64,000 nucleotides of DNA from Sciurus carolinensis. Its lineage: Eukaryota > Chordata > Mammalia > Rodentia > Sciuridae. Positions 11,829 to 24,929 of the stretch are shown piece by piece; the first letter of the stretch is position 1; each line of letters opens with the position of its first letter. A program made the translations under genes and the position numbers. Where the stretch lies: assembly GCF_902686445.1 (NCBI RefSeq), contig NC_062219.1:49131056-49195055 (forward strand), in the 5' to 3' direction. Under the pieces are notes generated by a model that did no database searches, was not told the origin of the DNA, and saw only the letters and a program-made list of their open reading frames with translations.

Positions 11829-12175
11829 CCTGTGGATACTAAAACAGTTAACTTATTGAAGTTGAGACTATAGTGCTGGTTACTAGAGACCACGGAGAAC
11901 AAAGGGAAGTGGGGATGGGGAAACGCTGGTCAACAGGGAATGAGAAGTTTCTTTGTGCTATTGTACACTAGGGCATCTATAGATAACAGTAAGGTACTAC
12001 ACATTTCAAATATCTAGAAAAATAATTTTGAAAGTTTGACCATAAAAATGATAAATGTTTGAGGAGATAGATAAGTTTAGCCTGACATTGCATAATATTA
12101 TATGTGTTAAAACATGTTAATGCACTAATATGTAAAATATTTATTATGTCTTTATCAATCAAAATAACTAATTAA

Positions 12176-15100
12176 TAAGAAAAAAATAATTCTTACTTAT
12201 ATAATGACAGCAATGCTTGGAAGATATAATGACATGGATTTAAACTATGGAAACCAGATTTTAAGGAGGTTAGACTTTCCTTTGATTTCTGAATGGTCCT
12301 GATGGTGCTTTGGATAAAAAGATAAATATTCCTATTAATTATGTAATTCTACTCCTCAAATATACTTAATTTTGAGTAGATCACTTGGAAAATGCAACCT
12401 TTTACTAACCAGTAAGGATCTGAGAAAAATCTGGTAACAATAGCCTAATCATTTTTCTAATATTTATGCATAATACCTATTGTATAATTGATTAATGATG
12501 GAGATCAGGTCAGTCCACAGAAAGCTACCTTTGGATTTTTGTTAAGTTGTGTCATGTTTTAGGTATTGGCCTTGGAGATCTGCTGCCAAAAGCATTGCTT
12601 GTATATTGAAGGTAGCACAGTTGCACTGAGGAAAAGAGTTTCTTGGAGAGAAAAGATCCAAACACTAAAGGCAGGTTTGCAAATGGAGAACCATCAAAAT
12701 GCAGGGCATTTCTCTGACTAACTAGTCAAGTAGTTTTGACATCCAACAATCAAAAAGATATATTGGTTTCCATTCTGTGAAAGTATATATAGGACTAAAT
12801 AATAAAGTCCATTGTATGGCCCTCATCCTTTAATACATAGAATAGCCTGGAACCTTTTATTTGAATTAACGTATCCTACTAATTTATGTTTGAATTTTCT
12901 TTGCCATTAATGCTTGAATTTCCTTTCTCATCAGCAATCATTTTTGCCTACCTTTTAAATACATAGCAGAACCTTCATTTCTAATGTAAGGGACAGTTAG
13001 GAAAATTCTGGTATTTTATAAGTAATAACATTTAATCTGGAACTAAAGAAGTTTAACCTTTTGAATAAGTACGTTAGACCTCCCAGAATTTTTTCCTCAG
13101 CAAAATATAAGACTTATTAATCACAACAGGTTTGAGAGCTCCACTCTCCTCTCTGAACACGTGTGGGAGCTGTATGCTCTGTGTACCCTTGAAACACAAT
13201 GGTTATGACTGAGACAATCAAGGGGGAACGGGTGAGCATTGCTGGGATCCAGGAGCAACTGACCAGAGTCTATGGCAGTGGCTCTGCAGAATTTTAAAAT
13301 CTCAAATGAACTTGTTCTTGTGTATAGACTTTCCAGTTACCAGAGGTTTGCTTAGTCATCTTTCTCTAACAGAAGGAACATATCCTGAGAAAAAGAGACT
13401 TCATGAAGTAGATACAGTGTTCACCAAGTATGAAAGAATTATTTAAGGAATGTGAAAAACATGGAAACTAATCTGAAGGTCTATAAAAAGCAGGCAATCT
13501 TTAAATAATAAACCCAAATAAAAAGGTAAACATTTAATAAAAAAAAAATTTTAATAATTTGTTTTACAAAAAAAAAAAGGTTTCTTTCTTATAAAGACAG
13601 ACAAGAAAAAAATGAGCATAAATGAAGATAAAGAAAAACAAATTTGAGAAACATTAAATTTGTAAATAATAGTTAGTTTTTAAAGAAATTATAAAATGTA
13701 TGAATTGTGTTCTTTTCTGTTGACAAAGAAAAAATGATTCCTTTTGTTATGTGGGTAAATTACATTTTAAAAAATTATGACAGTTCTTAAGTGGGATACG
13801 CAAGTATCTAGACAAGATTTGATAATCAGAAAGAAATCTATTAAGGAACCCATCTTTCTCAAAAATTGTCAGTTCTGTTCATGGGGATACTCAAGGTGAA
13901 CAGTTAGATTTGAAGAATTAACATAGATCCCTATAACATTCTCTAAATTCTACTAAAGGCTCAAGGTAATAAAATGTAAAATTATGCCCCAGTCTGACCC
14001 TACTCTGTAGGAGGTATTCTTGTTTCACTTGTTTCTCCTCCCTCACATATCCCAAAGTGGCTCTGTTCATTTAAAATACAGTAAGAGAACAAATTTCCAA
14101 AATTTGTCATAGTATCCTACAAAGAATATATAGTGTTCCCATGTTTTCTGAAAGCAGGAGGAGTTTCTCATTTCTGTGTTTATGGCACACCAGAAATAGT
14201 AGTTTCCACTGTCATTTTAAGATTGATTAGGAGAATCACAGTGGTGAAAGAGATGAACCACAAATTCACACATGGGAAGCTCATTTTAACGTTCTTTAGA
14301 AATGTAACTGATTACACTTCTTTTGCAGGTTTGACAGGACTGTGGTCCAAAAAACAAGCAAAATTTCATACAATGAAGAAATAAAACACAGAGAAGCAAT
14401 GATTGGAAATAATAATTAAGAATGTCAACTTCAATAATAACAAAGAGGAAGAATATATCCTGAGAAATGAAACAAGAATCTTTGTGAAGTAGAGTCCACC
14501 AAGTATGACTGAATTAGAGTCTAAAACATGATCTGACTAGACATACACCTGTACACACAATGCTCTTCCTATAAATATGAGAGTTTGTGATATATTCTTG
14601 TCAATCGCATTTGCTTAATCAGAATCTAAAATTTCATAAAAGCTATAGCTCATCAGAATTACCACACTCCTAATATTGCAAACATAATTAACTTTGAATT
14701 ATGTGAATTAACAGCGCCTAACAAATTATCATTCAACTCTGAAATTAAATTCTTTCATACCATTAGATTTGTTTGTTAAGCTCAAATAGGAAAAAGTAGT
14801 ATTTAATAAAGTAATAATGGTGCTTTGCCAAGAGTGCCATGAGAAACATATAGAAGTATCTAAAATAAATCAAGAAATTTCTATTATTAGCTAATATGTG
14901 AATATCTTATTATCTACATAATAAAATTAAGGGAAAAGCATGATGCTCTTTCAGCACACTGTATATTTATTACAGGAAGCCTTTTTCTAATTATCTTTTT
15001 AATTATTTTATAGGATTATTTTGTGGTTGCATATATACAATATAAATATATTGTTTTAGATTCATGGGTCCAATTATACTAACGTGTACACGTAGAAAGT

Positions 15101-15365
15101 AGATTTTAAAATCAGGGTCATCTAAGCTTCAGTTGATGTAATCCATTTCAATAATCCTCTCCATCCATTTGCAAAATGTATTTGAGATAACAAATGAGAA
15201 GAAATATACTACTCAAGTGTTTTCATGTGATCACAAGTATTGAGATTTGGAGTTCATATTTATATTGCAAAGTCAGTTCATGTGAATTATAATATTTCAT
15301 TAACTAAAATTTTAATAAATTAAGAACAAGGCAGAAAACATGCTTTGCTTACACGTTTAATTGTG
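12176..15365. other. Non-coding stretch with no recognised gene
   Basis: No gene is recognised in about 3.2 kb. A patch at about 13130-13300 is GC-richer than its surroundings and unassigned. An 83-codon frame (14133-14384) has no recognisable domain. Two similar segments lie about 1.08 kb apart (13375-13465 and 14447-14530; see findings). The rest is AT-rich, with homopolymer A and T runs near 13537 and 13569. Confidence 0.5.
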
Positions 15366-15369
15366 TTTC

Positions 15370-15811
15370 CCTGAAGGTTGACACCTGAATACTACAAATC
15401 CAAGCAATGACAATGTGGAGACTGATAAAGAGAAGTTGAAGCAGACCAGTTACCCCCACCCAAAAGGCTCTTGCCATAATTAAGCTTCTTTTCTTGTCAG
15501 AAATATTTTTACAAAGGGTGTTAGGATATCAGCAAAAATTTCTGCAGAGGGCATTGTGGTTTGTAGCTTCTTTCTTGTAAATGCCCGGTTGGAGACAAAA
15601 CTTGTGAAACCTCTGTCTAGCCAAAAAATGTGAAACAAAGAGTATCTGTTATGTACGTGACATGTAATAACCCAACCGAGTATAAATCTTAAAGAATCTC
15701 CAGACTCAGGGTGCAGAAAGTTTTTAGACCATAGTCGCTCTGGATCACTAGAGCTAAGTAAACCTTCTTCCTGAAAATTTCTCGGTGTCCAGTCTCTTCT
15801 GTCCTACATCA
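15370..15811 (+). mobile_element. Probable class I (ERV1-like) retroviral LTR
   Basis: The right half has a compact LTR promoter layout: a TATAAAT box (15681-15687), a variant polyadenylation signal AGTAAA (15757-15762), and a U5-like tail 'ctcggtgtccagtctcttct' ending in CA at about 15808. Sequence upstream would be U3. Boundaries are uncertain: I found no convincing target duplication, and the left edge could lie anywhere from 15370 to 15520. No gag, pol or env sequence adjoins it, so it would be a solo LTR. An old MaLR or unrelated sequence is possible. Confidence 0.5.
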
Positions 15812-17144
15812 GAGCAAGGTCTCTAGAATAACTGTGGCCAAGAGGAAAGACAAATCATTTACAAAACAAAATAAAATAAGATTCTAGAAGATTCACTTGA
15901 CCTAAATGCTAACCTAATGTATCCACTTTCTCACTCAAAAGTGACTCCATGATAATTTCTCAAGGTCCAAAACCTAAACTGACTGAGCTTGCCAGAGTGT
16001 AGTTTGAGACTTAAGTTTGCTATTAATAAGGGAAAATTTTTAAATTTTAAAGGATGGTGTTTGGAACTTGATTCTCATCTCAGGAGCCATGTTGCAATAC
16101 TTACTTCCTAACATTAAGGCATTCTGCATATTCCAATGATAAAATTCAGCTGGAGCAAGGACAAAAAGAATCCTTATCTGATCTTACAACGAAGACTGTT
16201 GCTACTGTCAGATACATGGATCTTCTTTCAAAAGTCATCTCTCCCTTACTGATGATTAGAGAAAGAAAGGGAGGCAGGGGTGAAGGAGGGAATACAGGTT
16301 CCCAGAGAGAGAAACTGGGTTTTAAAATAATCAGAACCAAAGGTCTAACTCCAAGATTATTTTTAGCTGAAAAACATTTTGTATGATTTTAATGCAAAAA
16401 ATATTGTATCTATGACCCCCAAATCAAATAAAATTAAAAATATGTGCTAGTAGAATTATTCATAGGAATATTATTTACTTAATAGTAAAAAAAAATGTCC
16501 AATATAAGATAAAATCTGACCCTTTGAAACAGTTGTACAGTTTTAGAGAACAAAGTGTGTATTAGTCATGAGTCAGTGGCGAAAAATGGGCTTGATGGCC
16601 ATTGGTAGGTGACCAACTCTGAGAAGGTTTCATTCTAGTACATATATCTTAGCTCCAGATTTTGTTCTCAAGTAACATTTCTTTTTTTTTGGTCAGCATG
16701 CCACAAGCAGGACTCTCTTACAGGGGCAGATTTACATTAACCACATCATAAACATTCACACAAAAAGTCTAGAATGTCAAATTCTAAAATAAATTGCAAG
16801 ACTATAACTCAGATCTCTCCAGGTTTGTGGAACAGAGCAAACGCTGTGCTAAAATCTAGTCGATTAGTAGTATATATGTGTTTCTCCTCTATGCCCAGTT
16901 CCCCTGTTAACACATTCCCATATGCCTTCTTCAGAAGACAGACAGACAGAACTGCAGAGAGAGACAGACTAGACTGTCTTAGGAACACAGAATCCATTTC
17001 GTCCTCACAAGGCTTGTATTCTCATCAGAACTTGATTGCACTTCGACTACTCTCAATTTGGTGATTATTTCTACACAAAACTGATTATGCCGACTTACTT
17101 CACCCTGTGTTCTTTCTTACTGTGATTCATTCTCACTGGGTCAG
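15812..17144. other. Non-coding stretch with no recognised gene
   Basis: No gene is recognised. Short frames on both strands (for example 16774-17064 plus, 96 codons) have no recognisable domain. A purine-rich patch occurs at 16258-16315. Possible old repeats cannot be assigned by eye. Confidence 0.5.
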
Positions 17145-17146
17145 CA

Positions 17147-17558
17147 TGTTAGTCAACTTTTTGTCACTGTGACCAAATACCTGACAAGAACAACTTAGAG
17201 GAACAAAAATTTATTTTGGCTCATAGTTTCAGAGGCTCAGTCCATGGTCAGCCACCTCCATTGATCTAAGCTCAGGTGAGGCAGAACATCATGGTGAAAA
17301 GACCTGGAAGAGGAGTATTGCTCCACTCATGGTGACCAGGAAGCAAAGAGAGTGGAAGGGGCCATAGGGAAGATGAACCCTTCCAGGGCAGAACCCCAGT
17401 GACCCACATCCTGAAGCCAGGTCTACAGTTAACTACTAGTCACTCCTTCCAAACTAGATGAACCGATTAGGTTACAATTCTCATTTCTATTCCTTTTACC
17501 TTTGCATTCTTGCATTATCACAGGAGATTTTGGGATATTTCATATCCAAGTCATAACA
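17147..17558 (-). mobile_element. MaLR/ERVL-like LTR, same family as the copy at 11.4 kb
   Basis: The plus strand reads TGTTAGTCAACTTTTTGTCAC at the left, then 'tttattttggctcatagttt', 'cagaggctcagtccatggtc' and 'gaggcagaacatcatggtg'. This is the reverse complement of the 3' half of the solo LTR at 11401-11828. It is more diverged than that copy and lacks an obvious target duplication. It probably ends at ataaca near 17558. No internal region adjoins it. Confidence 0.7.
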
Positions 17559-18894
17559 CTCAGAGGATATATTTTGATGATTCCTTTATTCAAGCCAAAT
17601 GACTGCTTACAAGCAAAATTCACTTACTTTTTCATTTGTAATTATCTTACCCTGAAAATGCTGGTCAAAGAAGAAAATGGATTGTTTCTTAATATTCTCA
17701 TGTTAACCTCAATCACTCTTAATTTTAGTACTTCCACTTGATTGAGCAATTTTTTAGTTAGGTGAGACAGTTGTCATTGACAGCCTTGCTTTTCTTCCAT
17801 TTTATTTGGATGATCCTTCATCTACTTTGAAGACTTGTCTTCTTTTGCTCATTCCTGATGGTGTTTCTTAGATTCCCATCATTATCCATCTTATCCTGCC
17901 AAACTGACTCCTCTCCCTTAATGGTTTCATAAGAAGAAATATGTATTCTGAACTCCTATGCTTTTATGTCCCATAATTACCTCAAAGTCAACGTGCAAAA
18001 AATTACTAGGAAAACCCTGTTTCTCTGTCATTCATACATTTGTCCATCCCATAAAATTAAAAGTACTGTTTATTATGCTGTATTCAATTACTCTTCAAAT
18101 TCTACTAATCAGACTTCCTAAAATCCTAAAAATTCACATACCTCTCTGCTTCTGCCCTTGGATTAGTCATCAATACCTCTCTCCTGTCACTATTAACAGC
18201 CTCTGACCCCAGCATCTGTTGTCTCCTTCACATGTTCATGGCCTCCACTGCAGATCATTTCCCACAGTGTAAAATTGGTGGACTTCCATAAGCACTTCTC
18301 ATTTTCCTGATTAGAACTTGATAAATGCTATTTATTATCAGACTTAACCCATCATTCAATAATTACCTAGTTACTTGACCAGGCTTCCTATTCAAAGTCA
18401 TTATATTTTGTCCAGCATTTTACTATTAGATACCAGCATCTGACAAATGATAGTAACTCAATAAATACCTGAATCATTGAGATTAATAGTTTTAAACTCA
18501 GAGGATAGTGCAGTTATAACAGTTGGAACATGATAAGGGTGGGCAAAGATATAACAGTATTTTTAAATGTCTGTGTGTGTGCACAAGACCTTGGGAAGTT
18601 TAAGAGAAAGCAATAAGGTGCAATAATTCCAGGTATCATCTCATTTGACATTCAAGAGCATGAAGTAAATTAAAACATTAAAGGGAATCAAAAGAAGATA
18701 AAGGTAAACCTTTCGGGAGCAACTGACTTACTGGACAAGCTCTAATTTGTCTAAACTTGCTTTTAGATATAACATTGTTATGGACTTTATTTTGTCTTCT
18801 ATTAATTTAATACTACTGCTTGATCTTAAATGTTTTTACTGAGTATTTGTGGATCAGTAATATTTTGTATTGTTTCCCCCATTGTCTTAATATA
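17559..18894. other. Non-coding stretch with a possible MIR tail
   Basis: No gene is recognised. A short match to the MIR 3' end ('gatagtaactcaataaatac') lies at about 18450-18470 and suggests a plus-strand MIR or L2 relic over roughly 18395-18480. Remaining short frames look random. Confidence 0.4.
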
Positions 18895-19095
18895 CGTTTG
18901 TGTTCCCAGAAAAAGGAGCTCATGCTCAGGTTGTGAGCTCTGGATGATGACCTCCCTATGCAACTTGCCTCTTCTTTTCAGTAAGGGTAGTAATAGCACC
19001 TGCCTCATAAGTCTGTGTGAGGCTTAATTAAACTTACCTGTAGAGGAATAACAACACATCCTGGCAGTTAGAACACACTTACTAGTTGTTAGCTT
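18895..19095 (+). mobile_element. MIR SINE relic
   Basis: Blocks follow the MIR consensus in order: 'gtagtaatagcacctgcctc', 'ataagtctgtgtgaggctta', 'attaaacttacctgtagagg', 'ggcagttagaacacac'. They correspond to the MIR core and 3' region. The 5' limit is approximate. Confidence 0.65.
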
Positions 19096-20689
19096 ATAGC
19101 TATTTTGCAAATATTTTGTTACAAATTTCAACTCCATCATTTTATCCGGAACCTATTTTCTGTCTGTATAGAGGGCACTCTCAGACACTTGTGCTAGGCT
19201 TACTGGAAAACAATTAAGTAATAGCATTTATTTTCATTTAAATTATATATATGCCATTTTTCTAATTATGTAATAACTTGACTAAGCCTTTGTTTCTTTT
19301 TCAAATTACTGTTTTCATTAATTGACAGGGAAATTTGAATTAAAATATCCAAACAAAATTTACCTAGACTCAATTTAAATTCATCAAATTCTATACTTAA
19401 AATCGTAAAGTTTACTCCTTGGATATTTTTCCTCTTCCCTATCCCTAACATTCATATTGATAACATTTTCATTACTTAACTTCTAGCAGCAAATGACTGT
19501 TATTAAAATCAAATTTTTTACAGGCTGTTGGTTTCTATTGCAGATCATTGCCTCTAGGTGTTGCAGAATCAAAATCAAAACTACTAAATAATTTAGAGGT
19601 AAATTAGCAATTAACTGAAAATGACTTATTACAAACAGTGGTTCATATGTGACAAGAAGGCAGACAGAATTGTTAAAATCTGCCAGATCTATGGTGTCTC
19701 TTTTTCAAAGGGAGACAAAAACCTACCAAAAAAAGTGTATTTATATAATAAAATAATTAATAGAACTTTATTTACCTTCTTCTGAAAAAATAATTTTGCC
19801 TTAAAACTCTATGATGTGCTGGCATATAATTTCTAAAAAAAACCTCTACGTAGTAACAATCAGGGGAGAGATACTTGATACTAAAGTAGAATTCTATGAT
19901 TTCATATAATTTTTTATGCAGCTGTACTACTCTAAATCCTAAGTCATTTAATCATTTCAAATGAAAAATATAAGACTTTGGGACTAATATTTCATTTTAT
20001 AAAAATTTTTTTCATATTGCAAGGAAATAAATAACTACAATAACAAATACTACCTTTGTCTTCAGACATCATTATAAAAGTAGTTGCAAATTTCAAATTG
20101 CAAACTTGACAAGGATCTTAGAGTTTTCCCCCAGACTTTGTACTTGAGAGAAACAGGATGAAGAGAGGATTAAATATCATCTCAAAGTCCACAAAATACT
20201 CTTCCTGGAACAAAAATCTTTGCCTTCAAATGTCCCATTTGCCTCCTGAGTCTCATTCCAAACAAATTATTATGGATCATTGGCTTCTGCTAACTAATTG
20301 CTTTTTATGATAAAACATTTCTATTTTTTACACAAGATCAACCATATTTTAGAGCACAGGGAATATGGTTTGAATCTCTCAACCCAATAAATACAAACAA
20401 AGATCCACAGGGTTCCAGCAGTACCAAATTCCTCACATTGCCAACTCTGCCCGGTTGATCATATTAATACCACACAAGAAGAATTGATTATGCTTTATTT
20501 CGCCTTCATAGAGGCAAGGCCCCATTGTCCTATCCTGCCAATCTAACATCTAAGATTGCAGTTTAAACCTCAGTTCTTCCCTTTCTCATTCAGACATCTA
20601 AGGTACTCTGTGGTGTTATTTTGCTTTCAGTATAAAATGAACATTCTTAGTGTAGAGTGCTTTCTCCACTTGCAAGTTGACTAAACAGT
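19096..20689. other. Non-coding stretch with no recognised gene
   Basis: No gene or repeat family could be recognised. The sequence is AT-rich with scattered short frames only. Confidence 0.5.
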
Positions 20690-20815
20690 TTACTAAGTTG
20701 TGACTTTCTTGAGGGTGGGAATTAATTCTGTTTGAATTTTGCCACCTGTATATGTGTCCAGCAACTGCTGTGTGCCAAATGCATTACAGAATAAACTATT
20801 AATTCAGTGAGTCAT
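20690..20815 (+). mobile_element. L2 3'-end relic
   Basis: 'gactttcttgagggtgggaa', then 'gccacctgtatatgtgtcca', then 'gcaactgctgtgtgcc' follow the L2 3' consensus segment around 'gctccatgagggcagggatt' and 'ctgtatccccagcacctaga'. It is old and non-coding. Confidence 0.55.
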
Positions 20816-22975
20816 TGATCTTGAGGATATTTTTAATACTGAAATTTCCTTTAACATTTTTCCAATCTATTTCTTTTTTGTTGTTGTTGGAAAATTTATT
20901 TTCTCTTTTTCTTCCCAACTTTTCAATAGTATACTCTGAACTTGTGATTTAATGAGAACAAAAATTCCATATTTAATGGAAAGATTACTATTTCAAATTG
21001 TACTGAAACTTTTAGTTTTAATATCATGTTATACACACACACACACATACACACACAAAAGTGTTTTACTGCTGACTCAGGATCAGCCTAATATCTATCT
21101 TTTTCACCTCCCACACTCCCCTCTCTCTGCCAACTCCAGGGTCTGTTTCTCCTGTATTAGCACTTAGGCAGTCATCCATTATAATAGAATCCCAAAGCAG
21201 AAAGACAATTATCTTTCTAAATGAGCTTGTTGCTAATTAGTGAAAAAATAAAATACCTAACCCAGTAATGCTTATTTTCCTTGCATTTCAACACACATAA
21301 ATACAGTTGCTTTAGTTTTCAACCAAAATTATGAGTGTGATTTTTCTTTTCTCCTTTGGTTCTAAGATTTAAAGGCAATAAAGACACATTCAGAGCCAAA
21401 ACCAAGAAAAGGTCTGTTGAGGTGAGCTGATAATAGACATCTGGGTTGGACCAGAGGGCAACAGTATGCTGGCCAGTCTGATGAAGGATATGCATAACAT
21501 TGAGGTCAGAACAAGTCAGGAAAGAAAGCCAGGTGGACAGATGAGAGGCTGATGGACACAGAACCAAGAGGTCAGATAAGCAGCTGGGACTAGAAAATAA
21601 GCTAAAAGCTCTTAGCCAAGAGATTTTCTACTTCAAGGAAAGCAGGACAAGAGTGAAAAGTAGTGACTGATATAATACTTACTCTTGACTTAACTGTTGT
21701 TCTGGCTGCCTCAAAACTAGCTCTCTTCGTCTCTTGCCTTGAATGAGATTTGCCCAGACTCTGAAGAATGCCCAATAAATAAATCCTACTTGAGACAAAA
21801 ATGTGGGACAGGGAGTTCTCCTATTTAAAGAGAGATTTTCTACAAGGTCTCCTCTTTCTAGGTTGAAAAAGTAAATTGCAGTCATATGAGGTCTTTACCA
21901 TTACAATAATAATTCAATCAATCCCAGTAACATTAGTTGGTTTATTGATTGAATCCATGAATTATCATTTAGAAGAATCATAATATTGGCTTGTAGCTCT
22001 CATGTTCTTTTTGCATGAATTTTGCCATATTGTCCTCCCCTACCAGAGAACCACATTATATTGAATGTCAAAGCAGAAAAAATGGACAAAGAGCTAGTCC
22101 TTCTCAGGGAGGCATTCACAGCAAATGAGGCTTTCCTTCCCTACTGCTTCATCTATCATGATCCTGTAGGAAATGTGACATAATTTTTTCATACCTTTCT
22201 CAAATATTTATTGGACACTTACCTTGAGACCCGTAGTCCATTATAGAACATGACTATGATAAAGGATGGACTATGAGAGGCAAAGGACTCAAGGAATGCC
22301 CTCAACCAGTCCCCTGATTCCTACCATGTCAACCTTAGAGTGCACATTGTGATTCTGACGTGGAACTTCATTTCTTCTAAACCTAATCAAATACTACCGA
22401 ATCATCTACTTGTTGAACATTTCTTAGAATTCATAGGATGTGTCAATAAGAAAATCAAGATTAAAAACAATATTTTCCTTGATTTAAATGTCCCATGTTT
22501 AAAAAAAATCAAACAACCTAAGTACCATGTCCTTTTGCTAGAAAAAATTCATTTTGCAAATAAACCTCTATCTTATAAGAAATAAAAAGAATCTAAAATT
22601 CTAGAAATTAAGAAAAAATGCTAGTCACTCTTATTAAAGAAAGATCAAAAGTTGAAAAATACAAAACAATAATAGAAAAGTGTATTCTGTATACACATAT
22701 GTAAATACATATACACACGTGTATATTTTGAAATATTTATTTTATATATATATATAGATAGAGTCCTATCTCAAGATTTACATATTGAGGAAAGATAAAC
22801 GAGTTGAAGAAAGTCATATTGGGCCATATAACTTTTCTTAAAAACCTTTAAACAGAAAATAAACTGAGCCATGTTGATATCTTTGACGGTTATAAGTAGA
22901 TAAGGATTTTAAAGGATTCTGACAGAAATGAGAAAATAACTACAAGATGCTAATAATATTTTGAACAGAACCTCA
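20816..22975. other. Non-coding stretch with no recognised gene
   Basis: No gene is recognised. A (CA)n tract at 21031-21057 is listed separately. A GC-richer portion at about 21400-21900 has an aataaataaa site near 21774 and could be part of an unrecognised LTR. A short (TA)n tract lies at about 22741-22755. Confidence 0.45.
21031..21057 (+). repeat. (CA)n microsatellite
   Basis: About twelve CA units with one cat interruption follow 'atcatgtta'. Confidence 0.9.
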
Positions 22976-23142
22976 GTATTTGGGTTGGAACCTAAGGACA
23001 CTTTACTACTGAGCTACATCCTTAGCCGTTTTTATATTTTTGTTTTGTGATGGGGTCTTGCCAGGCTGGCCCCAAACTTGTGATGTTCTTGCCTTCCTCC
23101 TAAGTCCAGTAGCCCAGTAGATTGCAGACCAGCATTACCCTC
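22976..23142 (-). mobile_element. Composite B1-like/ID-like SINE (sciurid type), degraded
   Basis: The plus strand reads as the complement of the composite SINE: 'tactactgagctacatcctt' (tRNA-like A-box part), then 'gatggggtcttgccaggctg' and 'gtgatgttcttgccttcctc' (7SL/B1-like part). No A-tail or clear target duplication survives. Confidence 0.75.
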
Positions 23143-24929
23143 TTTGTATGCTTTTAATATTATACAACATATATTAAACGAATTTCTTACAATGCTTCTA
23201 ATATCTTGATGCACCAATAGAAACATGTGCAATGTATTTACATATATACAAATAGGAGAGACTCCTCTAAAAAGAGGTCGCCAAAGGATGTTTATAGATC
23301 TTTTAGATCTCTCTCTCTCCCTCTCCCCCACCTCACACACACACACCCATACACAGCCTGAATAAATTAGTATTCAAAGTAGTGAAGTATTCAGCTGAAT
23401 CAAAGTAAAAGGAAATTTTATACTATAGATTTATTGATGCCTTCAACAGTTGGGTAGAAATTCTAAGGAGAGTATAGTATATAACAATTTCTATTCTATT
23501 TTTGGACAATAGAACCTATTTTTCTTGGAGCATATTAATGTTCTGAAAAAATGTTATGTAAATTGCTGCAACAGGACATTAAGCACTGGAGAAAAAGAAC
23601 TCGAGATCGAAAATTATGATTACTATCCATTTACCTACACCAAAATAAAATAAAATTCCAAGTTCAAACTTAGGGGAATAGTGAAAGAAAACTCCTTATA
23701 GAGTGTTCACTTTGCACTCAGATGGGCACTACCGACATGTTTCATTGAAATTACTATTACTTTATCTTTCTATCTATATTGTATTATTTTGGTGAGACTA
23801 ACATGACCTCATATCATCAAAATTTAATCATTTTAGTATTGTTTTGGCTTCTTCAATCACAAATTCTTTTACCATGGGAGTTTTGAGGAACTTAACCTCA
23901 AAATTGAAAAAGAATCACTATAATCATAAGAAAGTGATATTGACATGTGAGGAGAAAGTTCTTCCCTGGAGGGAAGATTTAAAAAGAAACAACATATTTA
24001 TTATATCACTCCCACTGAAGCTAGTATGGTTTCTTAGGGACTTGCTCCAGCAAAACATTTGAAAAGAAAAACAAAAAGAGGTGATTATGGAAAAATAAGT
24101 CTTGCCAGGATATTTGCTGGAAAGTTCACAGCTAATATTTTGACCCCTTTCATGACACACTGTGGGTCATTATCATACATACATTTATTCTTGCGGTCCC
24201 ACTTCATCTCTAATACAGAATAGTTTGTATGGGGTGACCGTTTTATGGTCTAATTAAATTCCTTGCTCAGTTACAGATCTTATCTAACGCAGCATTCTTT
24301 AACACAATACTGGATTCACAGACAAAAGGAGAAATAATTCAAGAATCAAGCCTCTTCCTCCAAGCCTGACCTCAGGTTAGAGGCATTTCATGAGTCTGAA
24401 TATTTTTCCCTGTGGGTTGAAAGTAGCTTGTCATAAATTCCAAATTAATGGCTTCTTCTGGTTCGTGTCTGAGCTTTGCTGGTTATGAATCCCCACTTTG
24501 CTGGTTTTATGAAAAATTTGAGTGCTTTGGGTCTCAGACAAACCATGCAAGGAATCCAGCTATACCTACCACTATACCTCCAACACTAACAAGGGTCTCA
24601 GGTGACTATAATGATAGTCTGAATATAGCATTGACTCCCATCAGTCCCAGGTTAAAACTCACAGGTTTTCTAGTATCCATATCTCTACCTATCCCTTAGG
24701 CCTGACAATCAGAGGAAAAACAAACTCTGCCTTCCTTGGCATATTTCTTCCAAAGTTGTTTAAAAATGAATAGCAGGGAATGCAGATCAGTCATCTCTTG
24801 CTGAATTCATTATCCTTAGGCATATTGAGAAGTAGAGTCCTATTTAGTTTTAAACAAACAGATAAGTAAAATACTCAGAAAAATTTGCATTTAGGTTTTC
24901 TTCTTTATTATGTATTTATCTTTTGATTG
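23143..24929. other. Non-coding stretch with no recognised gene
   Basis: No gene is recognised. A pyrimidine/CA tract at 23307-23348 is listed separately. Short frames at 23844-24062 (plus, 72 codons) and 24448-24699 (plus, 83 codons) show no domain that I know. Confidence 0.5.
23307..23348 (+). repeat. (CT)n to (CA)n compound simple repeat
   Basis: A run of ct units, then ccctctcccccacc, then ca units. It is imperfect and about 40 bases long. Confidence 0.85.

Larger units (their letters stand above)
8640..12175 (+). mobile_element. L1M-type LINE-1, 5'-truncated, interrupted and inactive
   Basis: The plus strand follows the L1M consensus from the ORF2 endonuclease region (about 8655, 'gcacccaaatatacaaggca') through the reverse transcriptase region ('cccaggagcagatggtttca' at about 9598) and the ORF2 C-terminal region (about 10700-11390). 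It resumes after the solo LTR with a typical L1M 3' UTR ('tagtgctggttactagaga' at about 11870, 'ataaatgtttgaggagatag' at about 12050), ending near 12175. ORF2 has many stops and frameshifts and is further broken by a purine tract and a (TA)n tract. ORF1 and the 5' UTR are absent. It cannot move by itself. Confidence 0.88.
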
